This document shows positions 17,352-24,764 of a stretch of 64,000 nt of DNA, in pieces. The translations under genes and the position numbers were made by a program. Origin of the DNA: JAFGRU01 sp963665915 (lineage in GTDB: Bacteria; Desulfobacterota; Desulfuromonadia; Desulfuromonadales; JAAYDE01); assembly GCA_963665915.2 (NCBI GenBank), contig CAXXSG010000002.1:248001-312000 (forward strand), in the 5' to 3' direction. Numbering within the stretch: position 1 is the first letter of the stretch; every line of letters starts with the position of its first letter. Below the pieces are notes generated by a model, which saw only the letters and a list, made by a program, of their open reading frames with translations, did no database searches and had not been told where the DNA came from.

Positions 17352-19472
17352 ATGGTGAGCGACTTTAAAAAGAAAAAAAGGTTCCAAGCGGGTTTGTTTA
17401 GTATTCTTTTGGGATATTGCCTGGTTTTTTTGGTGATCTGTATTGTCGTTAGGGTTATCAGGCCAGGCGCATCTTTTAAAATGAGCAAAATCTTTAACTC
17501 ATTTTCCTGGGTCGATTTTTTTTCAGGATTACTGGGTCAGGATATCCTGCTTTTTATTGTGGGCCTTCTGATTTTGCATGTTCTTTTGGCTGCATTGTTA
17601 TTTTTAACATCCAGTTTTTTCGGCCATGTATTTCATCTGGACGGGCCCGGTACTCGCGGGTTGGCAAAACTGCTGGCCTTGGTCACGTTTTTTTTCATTC
17701 TTTTGAAAAATGCTGAGTTATTCCCGCGTTCCGTTCATTCTGTATATTACAACGTCTTTGTCTTTGAGGGTGTTGGAAAGTTTTTAATGGTTTGTTTTCA
17801 GTGGAGTTTGACCATTGTGATGGTCGTCGGAATATCCGGGAGTATCTTTTTACTTGGTCGGAAAATAAAAAGAATCCATGCAATTTTGGCACTCTGCTTT
17901 GGATTATTTGTTTTTACATGTCTCATTAGTCAATTTTCACATGGTCCATCAGCTCAGGCATCATCTTTGAGAAAGGAAAAGCCCAACATATTTCTGATTG
18001 GCATTGATTCGCTTCGCCCGGATCATGTCGGCTATTATGGCTATTCGCGAAATACGACTCCTAATATCGATAAGTTGTTGGCTGGTGCCGTGAATTTTAT
18101 GGATGCCTTTACTCCACTGGGGAGAACCTTTCCTTCCTGGGTCGGTGTTCTGACGGGTCTCCATCCCAAAAGCAGCGGGGCTCGCTGCAACCTGATTAAC
18201 CAAAACCAGTTGCAGTATAAGAAGTCGCTTCCCGATATCCTGAAGGAAAATGGCTACACAACTGCCCTGGCCATGGATGAAAGACGGTTTGCCAATTTTG
18301 ATGAAACATTTGGGTTTGATCATGTTATTGGTCCGAAAATGGGAGCCGCAGACTTTCTTTTGGGATATTTTGGTGATCTGCCTCTGGCCAACCTCGCCAT
18401 TAATACTAGCTTGGGAAAAGTTCTTTTCCCATTCCACCATGCAAATCGTGGTGTGTACAAAACCTATCAGCCGTCGACTTTCTCTGACCTCCTGGCCAAT
18501 TTTTTGGAAGACCCCCACCCAAAACCGCTTTTTTTTGCTGCCCACTTTTGTCTACCCCATTACCCTTACCGCTGGAGTGAATACCTGGATGATTTTTTTG
18601 AAGACGGCAGCACATTCGGTCTGCTAACTGAAACCATTGATTCCTATGACAAAAGCCTCGTTTTTGCCGATAATCAAGCAGGAGACCTGCTTGATATACT
18701 AAAGAAAAAAGGGCTATTGGAGGACTCTATTGTCATCGTTCTTTCCGACCATGGGGAGTCTTTCGGCTTTACGGGCAATGGATTTTTGTTGGCTGATAAC
18801 AAGAGGAATTTAAGCCCGGGCAAAGAAAGCCGCCTGCGCTATAGTCAAAGACGTTGGCACGGAACCAGTGTTCTGGATTTCAATCAGAACCATTGTGTTT
18901 TGGCTGTTCGGGATTTCCGAACAAAAGAGCCGCAACACAAGGTAATTAAGGAACGGGTTTCTCTGCTGGATATTTCTCCCACCATTTTAGACTGCCTGGG
19001 TATAAAATCTGATGTTGCAATGGACGGTCTTTCACTGAAACCATTTTTGGGAGGCGAAAAAAGCACAATAAGCAGATCACGAAAAATCTTTTTGGAGACA
19101 GGGTTTTATCTGACTTCACTGGGAGGGGACCAGTCGGTGCAAAAAATGGTCGAAGAGGGGGTGCGCTATTACAGAATTGACAGAGAAAGTGGGCGTATGG
19201 TGATCAAGGATCAATACCTGCCTGAAATTATCGGAAATAAGGAAAGAGGCCTGATCCAAGGGGATCATTATCTGGCCGTTACAGCAGATCAAACTGGGCA
19301 GCCAAAAATACTGGCTTTGAACTTGGTCGACGGAAAGTGGACTTCGGATATGGATTTTATCGGCAAGGAACAGCCCTATAAAAACATGTTTACAGAGATG
19401 ACTTCTTTCTATAAGAATGAAATTCCGTTCAAGTGGTCTCGAGAGGGTAAGAAAATCATATTGTCCAACTGA
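17352..19472 (+). CDS. Membrane-anchored alkaline-phosphatase/sulfatase-superfamily protein with Thr nucleophile
   Basis: A 706-residue inner-membrane enzyme. The first ~195 residues hold about five hydrophobic helices; the rest is a periplasmic sulfatase-fold domain (PNIFLIGIDSLRPDHVGYYGYSRNTTPNID). Metal-ligand motifs are visible: the Asp of GIDSLRPD and SDHGESFG (Asp-His pair). The sulfatase C/S-x-P-S-R motif is replaced by T-F-P-S-W followed by VGVLTG, so the nucleophile is Thr, as in LtaS-type and phosphoethanolamine transferases, and not a formylglycine-forming Cys/Ser. It therefore probably transfers a phospho-group rather than hydrolysing sulfate. It lies between the pilA unit and an ABC transporter, so a pilin, lipid A or polysaccharide acceptor is possible. 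The start ATG 17352 follows GGAG; GTG 17355 is an alternative. Confidence 0.8.
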   Translation: MVSDFKKKKRFQAGLFSILLGYCLVFLVICIVVRVIRPGASFKMSKIFNSFSWVDFFSGLLGQDILLFIVGLLILHVLLAALLFLTSSFFGHVFHLDGPGTRGLAKLLALVTFFFILLKNAELFPRSVHSVYYNVFVFEGVGKFLMVCFQWSLTIVMVVGISGSIFLLGRKIKRIHAILALCFGLFVFTCLISQFSHGPSAQASSLRKEKPNIFLIGIDSLRPDHVGYYGYSRNTTPNIDKLLAGAVNFMDAFTPLGRTFPSWVGVLTGLHPKSSGARCNLINQNQLQYKKSLPDILKENGYTTALAMDERRFANFDETFGFDHVIGPKMGAADFLLGYFGDLPLANLAINTSLGKVLFPFHHANRGVYKTYQPSTFSDLLANFLEDPHPKPLFFAAHFCLPHYPYRWSEYLDDFFEDGSTFGLLTETIDSYDKSLVFADNQAGDLLDILKKKGLLEDSIVIVLSDHGESFGFTGNGFLLADNKRNLSPGKESRLRYSQRRWHGTSVLDFNQNHCVLAVRDFRTKEPQHKVIKERVSLLDISPTILDCLGIKSDVAMDGLSLKPFLGGEKSTISRSRKIFLETGFYLTSLGGDQSVQKMVEEGVRYYRIDRESGRMVIKDQYLPEIIGNKERGLIQGDHYLAVTADQTGQPKILALNLVDGKWTSDMDFIGKEQPYKNMFTEMTSFYKNEIPFKWSREGKKIILSN

Positions 19473-19496
19473 AGGATGGTAAGGGGGAAAAAATAT

Positions 19497-20426
19497 ATGA
19501 ACTCAGCGGAGATTTCTCTTGAGAACATATCGAAAGTATACAACCCTGGTCTTTTTAAAAAGAAAGTTCAGGCTATAATAGACCTGACCCTTGAAATAAA
19601 AAAAGGTGAGATATATGGTCTGATCGGTCCCAACGGTGCGGGGAAGAGCACTACCATCCGGGTGCTTCTTGGACTTATCCATCCCGACAAGGGCAAGCTC
19701 CTGTTCCGTGGTGAACCCCTTCAACAGATTGAATTTCAGAAGGAAATTGGTTACCTTCCGGAAAATCCCTACCTATATGATTATCTGACGTTAAAAGAGG
19801 TGCTTGATTTCTGCGGGCGGACCTCCGGGTGTTCAAAAGCATACCGCATTGACCGCATAGCTGAATTAGTGGAGAAACTTCATCTATCGGAGGCATTAAA
19901 TCGTCCCTTAAGGACTTATTCCAAAGGGATGCTGCAGAGGGCAGGGGTCTGTTTCGCTTTACTGCATGACCCATCCATTGTGATCTTGGATGAACCCATG
20001 TCCGGGCTGGATCCGCTGGGCCGCAAACTGGTTATCGACATCGTTCTGGAATTGAAGGAGCGGGGGAAAACTGTTTTTTTCTGCTCCCATATCCTGAGTG
20101 ATGTGGAACGTCTCTGTGACCGCATGGGTGTTCTGGTAAAGGGTCAACTGGTGAAGACATTTGAGAAAAAGGATTTCAAGGAGAGCGAGGGACATTCACT
20201 GCATCTTCTTCTTCCGCCCGTTCCTGAAGAGAAACGGAAAATTCTGCAAGGTTTGTCCGGAAAGCTTTCTTCTGTTCCCAGCGGTTTTCTACTGTCCATT
20301 CCCGCTGGAAAGCTGGTTCAGACAGCTGCATCCCTGAGTGAATTGGGTATCGAGATTGAAGGAACCCGTACCACGCGAGTCTCCCTTGAGGAACTGTTTA
20401 TCGAGACGGTGGAGGGGGCGGCATGA
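19497..20426 (+). CDS. ABC transporter ATPase (PilH-like)
   Basis: ATP-binding subunit of an export-type ABC transporter. It has Walker A GPNGAGKS, a Q-loop region (YLPENPYLYDYLT), a variant signature YSKGM in place of LSGGQ, Walker B SIVILDEPMSGLDP, and the switch His in FFCSHIL. The start at ATG 19497 follows AAGGGGG; an upstream in-frame ATG at 19476 would add seven residues. It overlaps the permease gene by 4 bases. In Myxococcus and Geobacter an ABC system (PilG/H/I) is encoded just after pilA and is needed for pilus assembly; the position here suggests the same job. The transported substrate is unknown. Confidence 0.85.
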   Translation: MNSAEISLENISKVYNPGLFKKKVQAIIDLTLEIKKGEIYGLIGPNGAGKSTTIRVLLGLIHPDKGKLLFRGEPLQQIEFQKEIGYLPENPYLYDYLTLKEVLDFCGRTSGCSKAYRIDRIAELVEKLHLSEALNRPLRTYSKGMLQRAGVCFALLHDPSIVILDEPMSGLDPLGRKLVIDIVLELKERGKTVFFCSHILSDVERLCDRMGVLVKGQLVKTFEKKDFKESEGHSLHLLLPPVPEEKRKILQGLSGKLSSVPSGFLLSIPAGKLVQTAASLSELGIEIEGTRTTRVSLEELFIETVEGAA

Positions 20427-21235
20427 TGAATCGAATTTCAGCATTAGCTTTAATTACCTACAAGGAAGGGATTCGAAACCGATCCCTTTTCGGCATTCTT
20501 GCTTTTGCCCTTTTTGTCCTGGGACTCAATATCACTGTAGCCGGATTTTTCATGCGCGAGGTTGGAAAAGTGACCGTGGATATGAACCTGAGTGCTATGA
20601 CCTTTTCCGGCCTGCTTCTAGTGTTTTTCGTCGCCTTGAATCTCATGTCCAAGGACATTGATAAAAAGACCATTCAACTGGTATTTTCCAAGCCGATCTC
20701 CCGGGCGGAGTATATTGTCGGAAAATACCTGGGAATTCAGATGTTCATTCTGACGTCTCTGTTCGTACTGTTTGTCATGTCGACGGGGACGGTCTTTTTT
20801 CTCAAAAATATTTATCCCGCTTATTTCGGTGGTTTTTCCTGGCCGGCCTTTTTTATCGCCACTCTTTTTATTTTTCTGAAGCTTTCCGTTTTAAGTGCCA
20901 TTCTGGTTTTTTTCAGCACCATAACTACCAGCTCGTTTGCCTGCCTGATATTCACCGTCTGTTTTTATTTGATAGGTGAGACGTTGGAGGATGTGATTTT
21001 TTATATCAAATCCGGTGTCCGGACAGAGCATATTTCAGAGGGTTTGCAGAGCTTCATCGACGTCATATCCTATGTCTTCCCGAATTTTTCGTTATTCGAT
21101 TTTAAACTGGAAGCGGCCCATGGTCTAGTGCTTGCGCCGGCGCGCCTTGGCTTCGGCTTTTTTTATGCCCTTCTTTATATCGTTATTCTCCTTTCTTTTG
21201 CCTGTTTCTTATTCCATAGGAGAGAATTTCATTGA
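20423..21235 (+). CDS. ABC transporter permease (PilI-like)
   Basis: A 270-residue ABC-2-type permease with about six hydrophobic helices (for example SLFGILAFALFVLGLNI, MTFSGLLLVFFVALNLM, IFILTSLFVLFVMSTG-like, FFIATLFIFLKLSVLSAILVF, a C-terminal YALLYIVILLSFACFLF). The motif KDIDKKTIQLVFSKPISRAEYIVGKYLG between helices is typical of this exporter class. It overlaps the ATPase gene upstream by 4 bases and the next gene downstream by 4 bases, so the three are translated together. Like the ATPase, it is placed as the PilI-like subunit by gene order rather than by a diagnostic motif. Confidence 0.85.
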   Translation: MMNRISALALITYKEGIRNRSLFGILAFALFVLGLNITVAGFFMREVGKVTVDMNLSAMTFSGLLLVFFVALNLMSKDIDKKTIQLVFSKPISRAEYIVGKYLGIQMFILTSLFVLFVMSTGTVFFLKNIYPAYFGGFSWPAFFIATLFIFLKLSVLSAILVFFSTITTSSFACLIFTVCFYLIGETLEDVIFYIKSGVRTEHISEGLQSFIDVISYVFPNFSLFDFKLEAAHGLVLAPARLGFGFFYALLYIVILLSFACFLFHRREFH

Positions 21236-22101
21236 TCGGCAAAAGATCTTTTATTATAGGTTTTCTGGTTGTCGCCATTGCCTGCCATATTTTTCTGACC
21301 CGGAAAATGTGGAAGCATCGGGAAACCATCCGTGAAACAACCGAAGCTGGTTATGTCCTGCCGAGTAAGTACAGCCGAATTCTGGCTGTCGGGAACAAGG
21401 GTCTCCTCGCGGATTTTCTGTTTCTGAAAACCCTCACCTTTTATGGAGAGAGGTTGATTCATAAGCAGAAACTGAGTGAAGAGGATTGGGAATATATTCT
21501 CGCGGGACTGGACTCTGTGACCAATCTCGACCCTTATTTTCAGGACCCTTATATCTTTGCCGAAGGGATTCTGACTTGGGGGGTTGGAAAAATTGAGGAG
21601 GCCAACCGTTTCCTGGAAAAAGGAAGCCAGTACCGGCCGCATGACTGGCGGCTTCCCTATTACCTGGGATTCAATCACTTCTATTTCAAAAAAGATTTCT
21701 CCAAAGGGGCTGAATATCTGATGCAGGCCAGTCAGCGGCCCAACAGTCCGAAGTTTCTTCCCCAATTGGCGGCCCGTCTCGGGTATTATGGCGATAAAAC
21801 TAAAACGGCTATCCTTTTTCTTAAAGGGATGATACTGGAAACCCAGGATGAGGGTGTCAGAAGGTCACTGTTGAAAAGGCAGACCGCTCTGGAAAGGGCT
21901 TCCTGGATCGAAGAGCTGATTGACAAATTCACATCCGAACAGCAGCGACCACCAAAAAACCTTAACGAGTTGATTACTAAGGGTTATGCTGAAACATTCC
22001 CGGACGACCCTTACGGCGGCAAATGGGTGATCATGCCCAGTGGCCGGGTTTTTAGCACCAGTAAATTTGTGGATGCCCGGAAAAAAGCTGGTAAGGGTTG
22101 A
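21232..22101 (+). CDS. Membrane-anchored repeat-containing protein, accessory to the ABC transporter
   Basis: A 289-residue protein with one N-terminal membrane anchor (SFIIGFLVVAIACHIFL) and an otherwise periplasmic, mostly helical domain with TPR-like spacing (YFQDPYIFAEGILTWGVGKIEEANRFLEKG, then RPHDWRLPYYLGFNHFYFKK). The C terminus (PPKNLNELITKGYAETFPDDPYGGKW) resembles a short domain also found at the ends of pseudopilin-like proteins. The TTG start at 21232 overlaps the permease stop and follows AGGAGAG. In pilus clusters the third partner of the PilH/I transporter is a periplasmic accessory protein, so a PilG-like role fits, but I recognise no diagnostic motif. Confidence 0.75.
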   Translation: MIGKRSFIIGFLVVAIACHIFLTRKMWKHRETIRETTEAGYVLPSKYSRILAVGNKGLLADFLFLKTLTFYGERLIHKQKLSEEDWEYILAGLDSVTNLDPYFQDPYIFAEGILTWGVGKIEEANRFLEKGSQYRPHDWRLPYYLGFNHFYFKKDFSKGAEYLMQASQRPNSPKFLPQLAARLGYYGDKTKTAILFLKGMILETQDEGVRRSLLKRQTALERASWIEELIDKFTSEQQRPPKNLNELITKGYAETFPDDPYGGKWVIMPSGRVFSTSKFVDARKKAGKG

Positions 22102-22129
22102 GGTTCCGCTCCATTAAGGGTATGGACAA

Positions 22130-22495
22130 ATGAAAGCCGTTATTTTTCTGGCCCATGGGTCCCGACGTGTGGAGGCCAACAAGGCCTTTTTTGAACTTTC
22201 AGCAAAAATTGCCGGAAAGTTGAACCTTGGGATTTTCGAAGTCGCTTTTATCGAGCCTTCTCTCCCTTCCTTTCAGGCAGCTATTGAAAGCTGTGTTGAA
22301 CGAGGGGCTGACCGTATTTTGGTTTATCCTCATTTTCTCTCCTCGGGCGTTCATCTCACCAAGGATATGACCGCTGAAATCAAAAAAGCCAGATGTTCTC
22401 ATCCTCAAATTGAAATAAGTTGTACACTGTCTTTGGGTGAACAACCTGAACTCCTGGATTTAATCTCCCGTGTTGTTGAGGAAGGGCTTCGGTAA
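22130..22495 (+). CDS. cbiX: Sirohydrochlorin cobaltochelatase, short CbiX type
   Basis: A 121-residue single-domain chelatase that inserts Co2+ (or Fe2+) into sirohydrochlorin. The N terminus VIFLAHGSRRVEANKAF carries the active-site His in the HGSR motif, and VYPHFLSSGVHLTKDM near residue 62-77 supplies the second conserved His pair. Small CbiX proteins act as homodimers in place of the longer two-domain enzyme. It begins 28 bp after the preceding gene and is the first of two corrin genes here; the rest of the pathway is not in the window. Confidence 0.88.
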   Translation: MKAVIFLAHGSRRVEANKAFFELSAKIAGKLNLGIFEVAFIEPSLPSFQAAIESCVERGADRILVYPHFLSSGVHLTKDMTAEIKKARCSHPQIEISCTLSLGEQPELLDLISRVVEEGLR

Positions 22496-22591
22496 TAGTC
22501 CAGGGCTCTCTTTCAGTCTTCCTGCTTCCCATTTCCCATAAATATTTTGTTGTGGTTGAAAAAACAATCCAGTCCGTTTAATGTTTAAGGG

Positions 22592-22649
22592 CAGATTAAC
22601 TCGGGCTTTGAAAAATTCGGCCAGGTTTCGGCTGGAATCTGGGTTTTTT
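22592..22649 (+). terminator. Possible attenuator/terminator-like fold ahead of cbiET
   Basis: An outer CAGATT (22592-22597) / AATCTG (22636-22641) pairing encloses a CCAG/CTGG hairpin (22621-22624 with 22632-22635), followed after two bases by six T. It lies in the 183-bp gap before cbiET. No cobalamin riboswitch core was recognised, so its function is uncertain. Confidence 0.3.
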
Positions 22650-22678
22650 CGGGGCCAGGCTGGACCGGGAGCTGAACA

Positions 22679-23896
22679 ATGGAAAAAATATATGTGGTTG
22701 GCGCGGGTATGGAAGGGCTCGAGGCTTTTTCCCCCAAGGCTTTGGACTTGATCGAAAAGGCCGGGGTTTTAATGGGGAGTCAGCGCCAACTCGGCCTCTT
22801 TGGGGAATTTCGGGGTGAGAAGGTCCTGATCAATGACAATCTGGATGAGATTGTCGGTCGCCTGCTAAAATCGGAGAAGCTGACAGTGGTCGTTGCCTCC
22901 GGTGATCCGCTCTTTTTTGGAATCGGGCGTTATCTGCTTCGAAACCTTCCTGCTGAGCGTCTTGAATTCCTCCCCAACGTGAGCTCCATTCAATATGCTT
23001 TTGGCAGGATAAAGATTCCCTGGGATGATGCTGTTTTTATTTCGGTGATCGAGCGGGATATTCGTTCTGAAATTGATCGCATCGTTGCTAGTGACAAAAT
23101 GGCCATTCTGACGGACCAAAAAAATACTCCATCGAAGATTGCCCGGGAACTGTTGGCCCGTGGGCGTGACGGCTACACGGTTTTTCTGTGTGAAAATCTG
23201 GGCATGAAAAATGAGCGGATCATTTCGACAAACCTGAAAAAATTGCAACAGATTCCCACTGAACCGCTGAATGTTTTGATTTTGGTTAGAGAGTTTGAGG
23301 GGCAGGAAGAGGAAACGATCCCGATTCTGGGGATTCCGGATAGTGAATTTCATGTTCCTAAAAAAGTCCTGACCCAGGAAGAAATACGGGTTTTGACCCT
23401 GAGCAAACTCCGCCTTCATCATGGTATGACTTTATGGGACATTGGCGCAGGATCCGGTTCCGTTAGTATCGAAGCGGATAATTTGTTGAAAAATGGGAGG
23501 ATTTTTGCCATAGAAAAAGAGCCGGAGCGACTTTCTGTCCTGAGGGAAAACCTCCGCCGTTTTAATTCACGGAAAATTATCGTGGAAGCTGGGGAAGCTC
23601 CTGACTGTTTGGGCAGACTTCCGGATCCTGACCGGGTTTTTGTCGGCGGGGCGGGAGGCCATCTTTTGGAGGTGCTTGAGACCATTGACCAGCGCCTGCA
23701 TCCCCAAGGCAGAATTGTCATTAATGCGGTAACCTTGGACACGATTATCGGCACGAGCGAGTTTTTTGAAAGAAGCGGTTATCAGGTTGAGTTGACGGCC
23801 GTAAATATCTCGCGAACGGATCCTGATACCGAATACAAAGTTTTTGAATCCTTGAATCTTGTGTACATCATTACAGCGGAAAAAGGTTCTTACTGA
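22679..23896 (+). CDS. cbiET: Bifunctional cobalt-precorrin-7 (C5)- / cobalt-precorrin-6B (C15)-methyltransferase, decarboxylating
   Basis: Fused CbiE-CbiT (CobL-type) enzyme of cobalamin synthesis, 405 residues. The first half is the tetrapyrrole methylase fold (KIYVVGAGMEGLEAFSPKA, VVVASGDPLFFGIGRYL with the GDP motif, VSSIQYAFGRI). The second half is a class I SAM methyltransferase: TLWDIGAGSGSVSIEA is the glycine-rich SAM loop and RVFVGGAGGHLLEVLE is characteristic of CbiT. Both domains look intact. A four-base-spaced weak ribosome site precedes ATG 22679. Only cbiX accompanies it, so the other corrin genes must lie elsewhere. Confidence 0.93.
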   Translation: MEKIYVVGAGMEGLEAFSPKALDLIEKAGVLMGSQRQLGLFGEFRGEKVLINDNLDEIVGRLLKSEKLTVVVASGDPLFFGIGRYLLRNLPAERLEFLPNVSSIQYAFGRIKIPWDDAVFISVIERDIRSEIDRIVASDKMAILTDQKNTPSKIARELLARGRDGYTVFLCENLGMKNERIISTNLKKLQQIPTEPLNVLILVREFEGQEEETIPILGIPDSEFHVPKKVLTQEEIRVLTLSKLRLHHGMTLWDIGAGSGSVSIEADNLLKNGRIFAIEKEPERLSVLRENLRRFNSRKIIVEAGEAPDCLGRLPDPDRVFVGGAGGHLLEVLETIDQRLHPQGRIVINAVTLDTIIGTSEFFERSGYQVELTAVNISRTDPDTEYKVFESLNLVYIITAEKGSY

Positions 23897-23926
23897 GTTC
23901 TTTAATGATTGGCATTTATATTGAAT

Positions 23927-23968
23927 AAAAACAGGTTGGTCCCTTTGGAGGAACCGACCTGTTTTTTC
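23927..23968 (+). terminator. Terminator after cbiET
   Basis: AAAACAGGTTGGTCC pairs, with a wobble and one small bulge, with GGAACCGACCTGTTTT and is followed by T-rich sequence. Confidence 0.85.
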
Positions 23969-24025
23969 TTGGTTAAAGACGTCAAAGCATCATAAATTCC
24001 ACAAGATCAGGATGGGAGATAGTGT

Positions 24026-24646
24026 ATGTGGGAGCAATATTTGGAAATCGCTATTCGTATAATCCAAGAGAATATGCCGCTGATTGGAACAGTGATGTTG
24101 CTTTCAGTTATGTTGTTGGTTTTTCGTGTCGGTCGACACAGTCATTTGGCGGCAATAGGAGTGAAGCAACTGAACAGCAAAGTCGACGAACTTCAGAACA
24201 TCCTTGAAGAATTGAAGGATAGTGGTTCATCTTCAGTTGTTTCGGGCGTCGTTTCTGAAACTCTCGCAACCGCAATGCCGAAAGAAGCGGAAGCTGAAAA
24301 TGTTCTCGACGCTTTTGCAAAAGCCTGTCAGCAGGATCCCTCCCCGGAGGTGAAGCCGGATATGTCCGAGGAAAATGTTGCCCTGGCAATGGAAGAGTTT
24401 TCTTTCGACGGGAATCTGGCCATAGATCAACCGGAGTTTCCTTTGCAGCAGAAAGAACAACCGGCAGTTGAGATGCCTCAGCTGAAAGAGGAAATAAAAC
24501 CTGCTCCTGCGGCACCGGTTGCCGAACAAAAAGATCGTAACGTTGTAAAGTGTGCCAGTTGTGGCAATAAACTGGCCTACAAAGGGGAATGGTCGGGGAA
24601 AAAGGTCAAATGTCCATCCTGCAAGGATGTTGTAAATCTACCCTGA
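24026..24646 (+). CDS. Membrane-anchored zinc-ribbon protein of unknown function
   Basis: A 206-residue protein I cannot assign. It begins with a short amphipathic region and one membrane helix (LIGTVMLLSVMLLVFRV, about residues 18-35), followed by a coiled-coil-like LNSKVDELQNILEELKD and a long low-complexity acidic/Pro/Ala linker to about residue 165. The C-terminal 35 residues form a zinc ribbon with two C-x2-C knuckles: KCASCGNKL and KCPSCKDVV. The ribbon at the very C terminus, on a flexible tether, resembles membrane-tethered zinc-ribbon or MJ0042-type sensors. ATG 24026 follows GGGAG. It is flanked by terminators on both sides, so monocistronic. Confidence 0.75.
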   Translation: MWEQYLEIAIRIIQENMPLIGTVMLLSVMLLVFRVGRHSHLAAIGVKQLNSKVDELQNILEELKDSGSSSVVSGVVSETLATAMPKEAEAENVLDAFAKACQQDPSPEVKPDMSEENVALAMEEFSFDGNLAIDQPEFPLQQKEQPAVEMPQLKEEIKPAPAAPVAEQKDRNVVKCASCGNKLAYKGEWSGKKVKCPSCKDVVNLP

Positions 24647-24715
24647 TTGCATGGAATACTGAAAAAGCCGTTTCAAAGCGGCAGAAGAGTTTTCATCAAC
24701 TCATCATCAATATAG

Positions 24716-24764
24716 AAAAAGGCCAGGCACCTGTAAAAATAATGAGGTGCCCGGCCTTTTTTTT
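24716..24764. terminator. Bidirectional terminator between the zinc-ribbon gene and EF-G
   Basis: AAAAAGGCCAGGCACCT (24716-24732) pairs with AGGTGCCCGGCCTTTTT (from 24745) with one wobble; A and T tracts flank both arms, so it can serve both convergent genes. Confidence 0.88.

Noticed and set aside
22496..22678. Cobalamin riboswitch before cbiET
   Set aside because: No B12-box-like conserved core was found; only a terminator-like fold is visible.
23910..23925. TGGCATTTATATTGAA, a near sigma-54 match before the zinc-ribbon gene
   Set aside because: The -12 element has GA in place of the nearly invariant GC, and the site lies upstream of the terminator at 23927, so it could not drive the gene.
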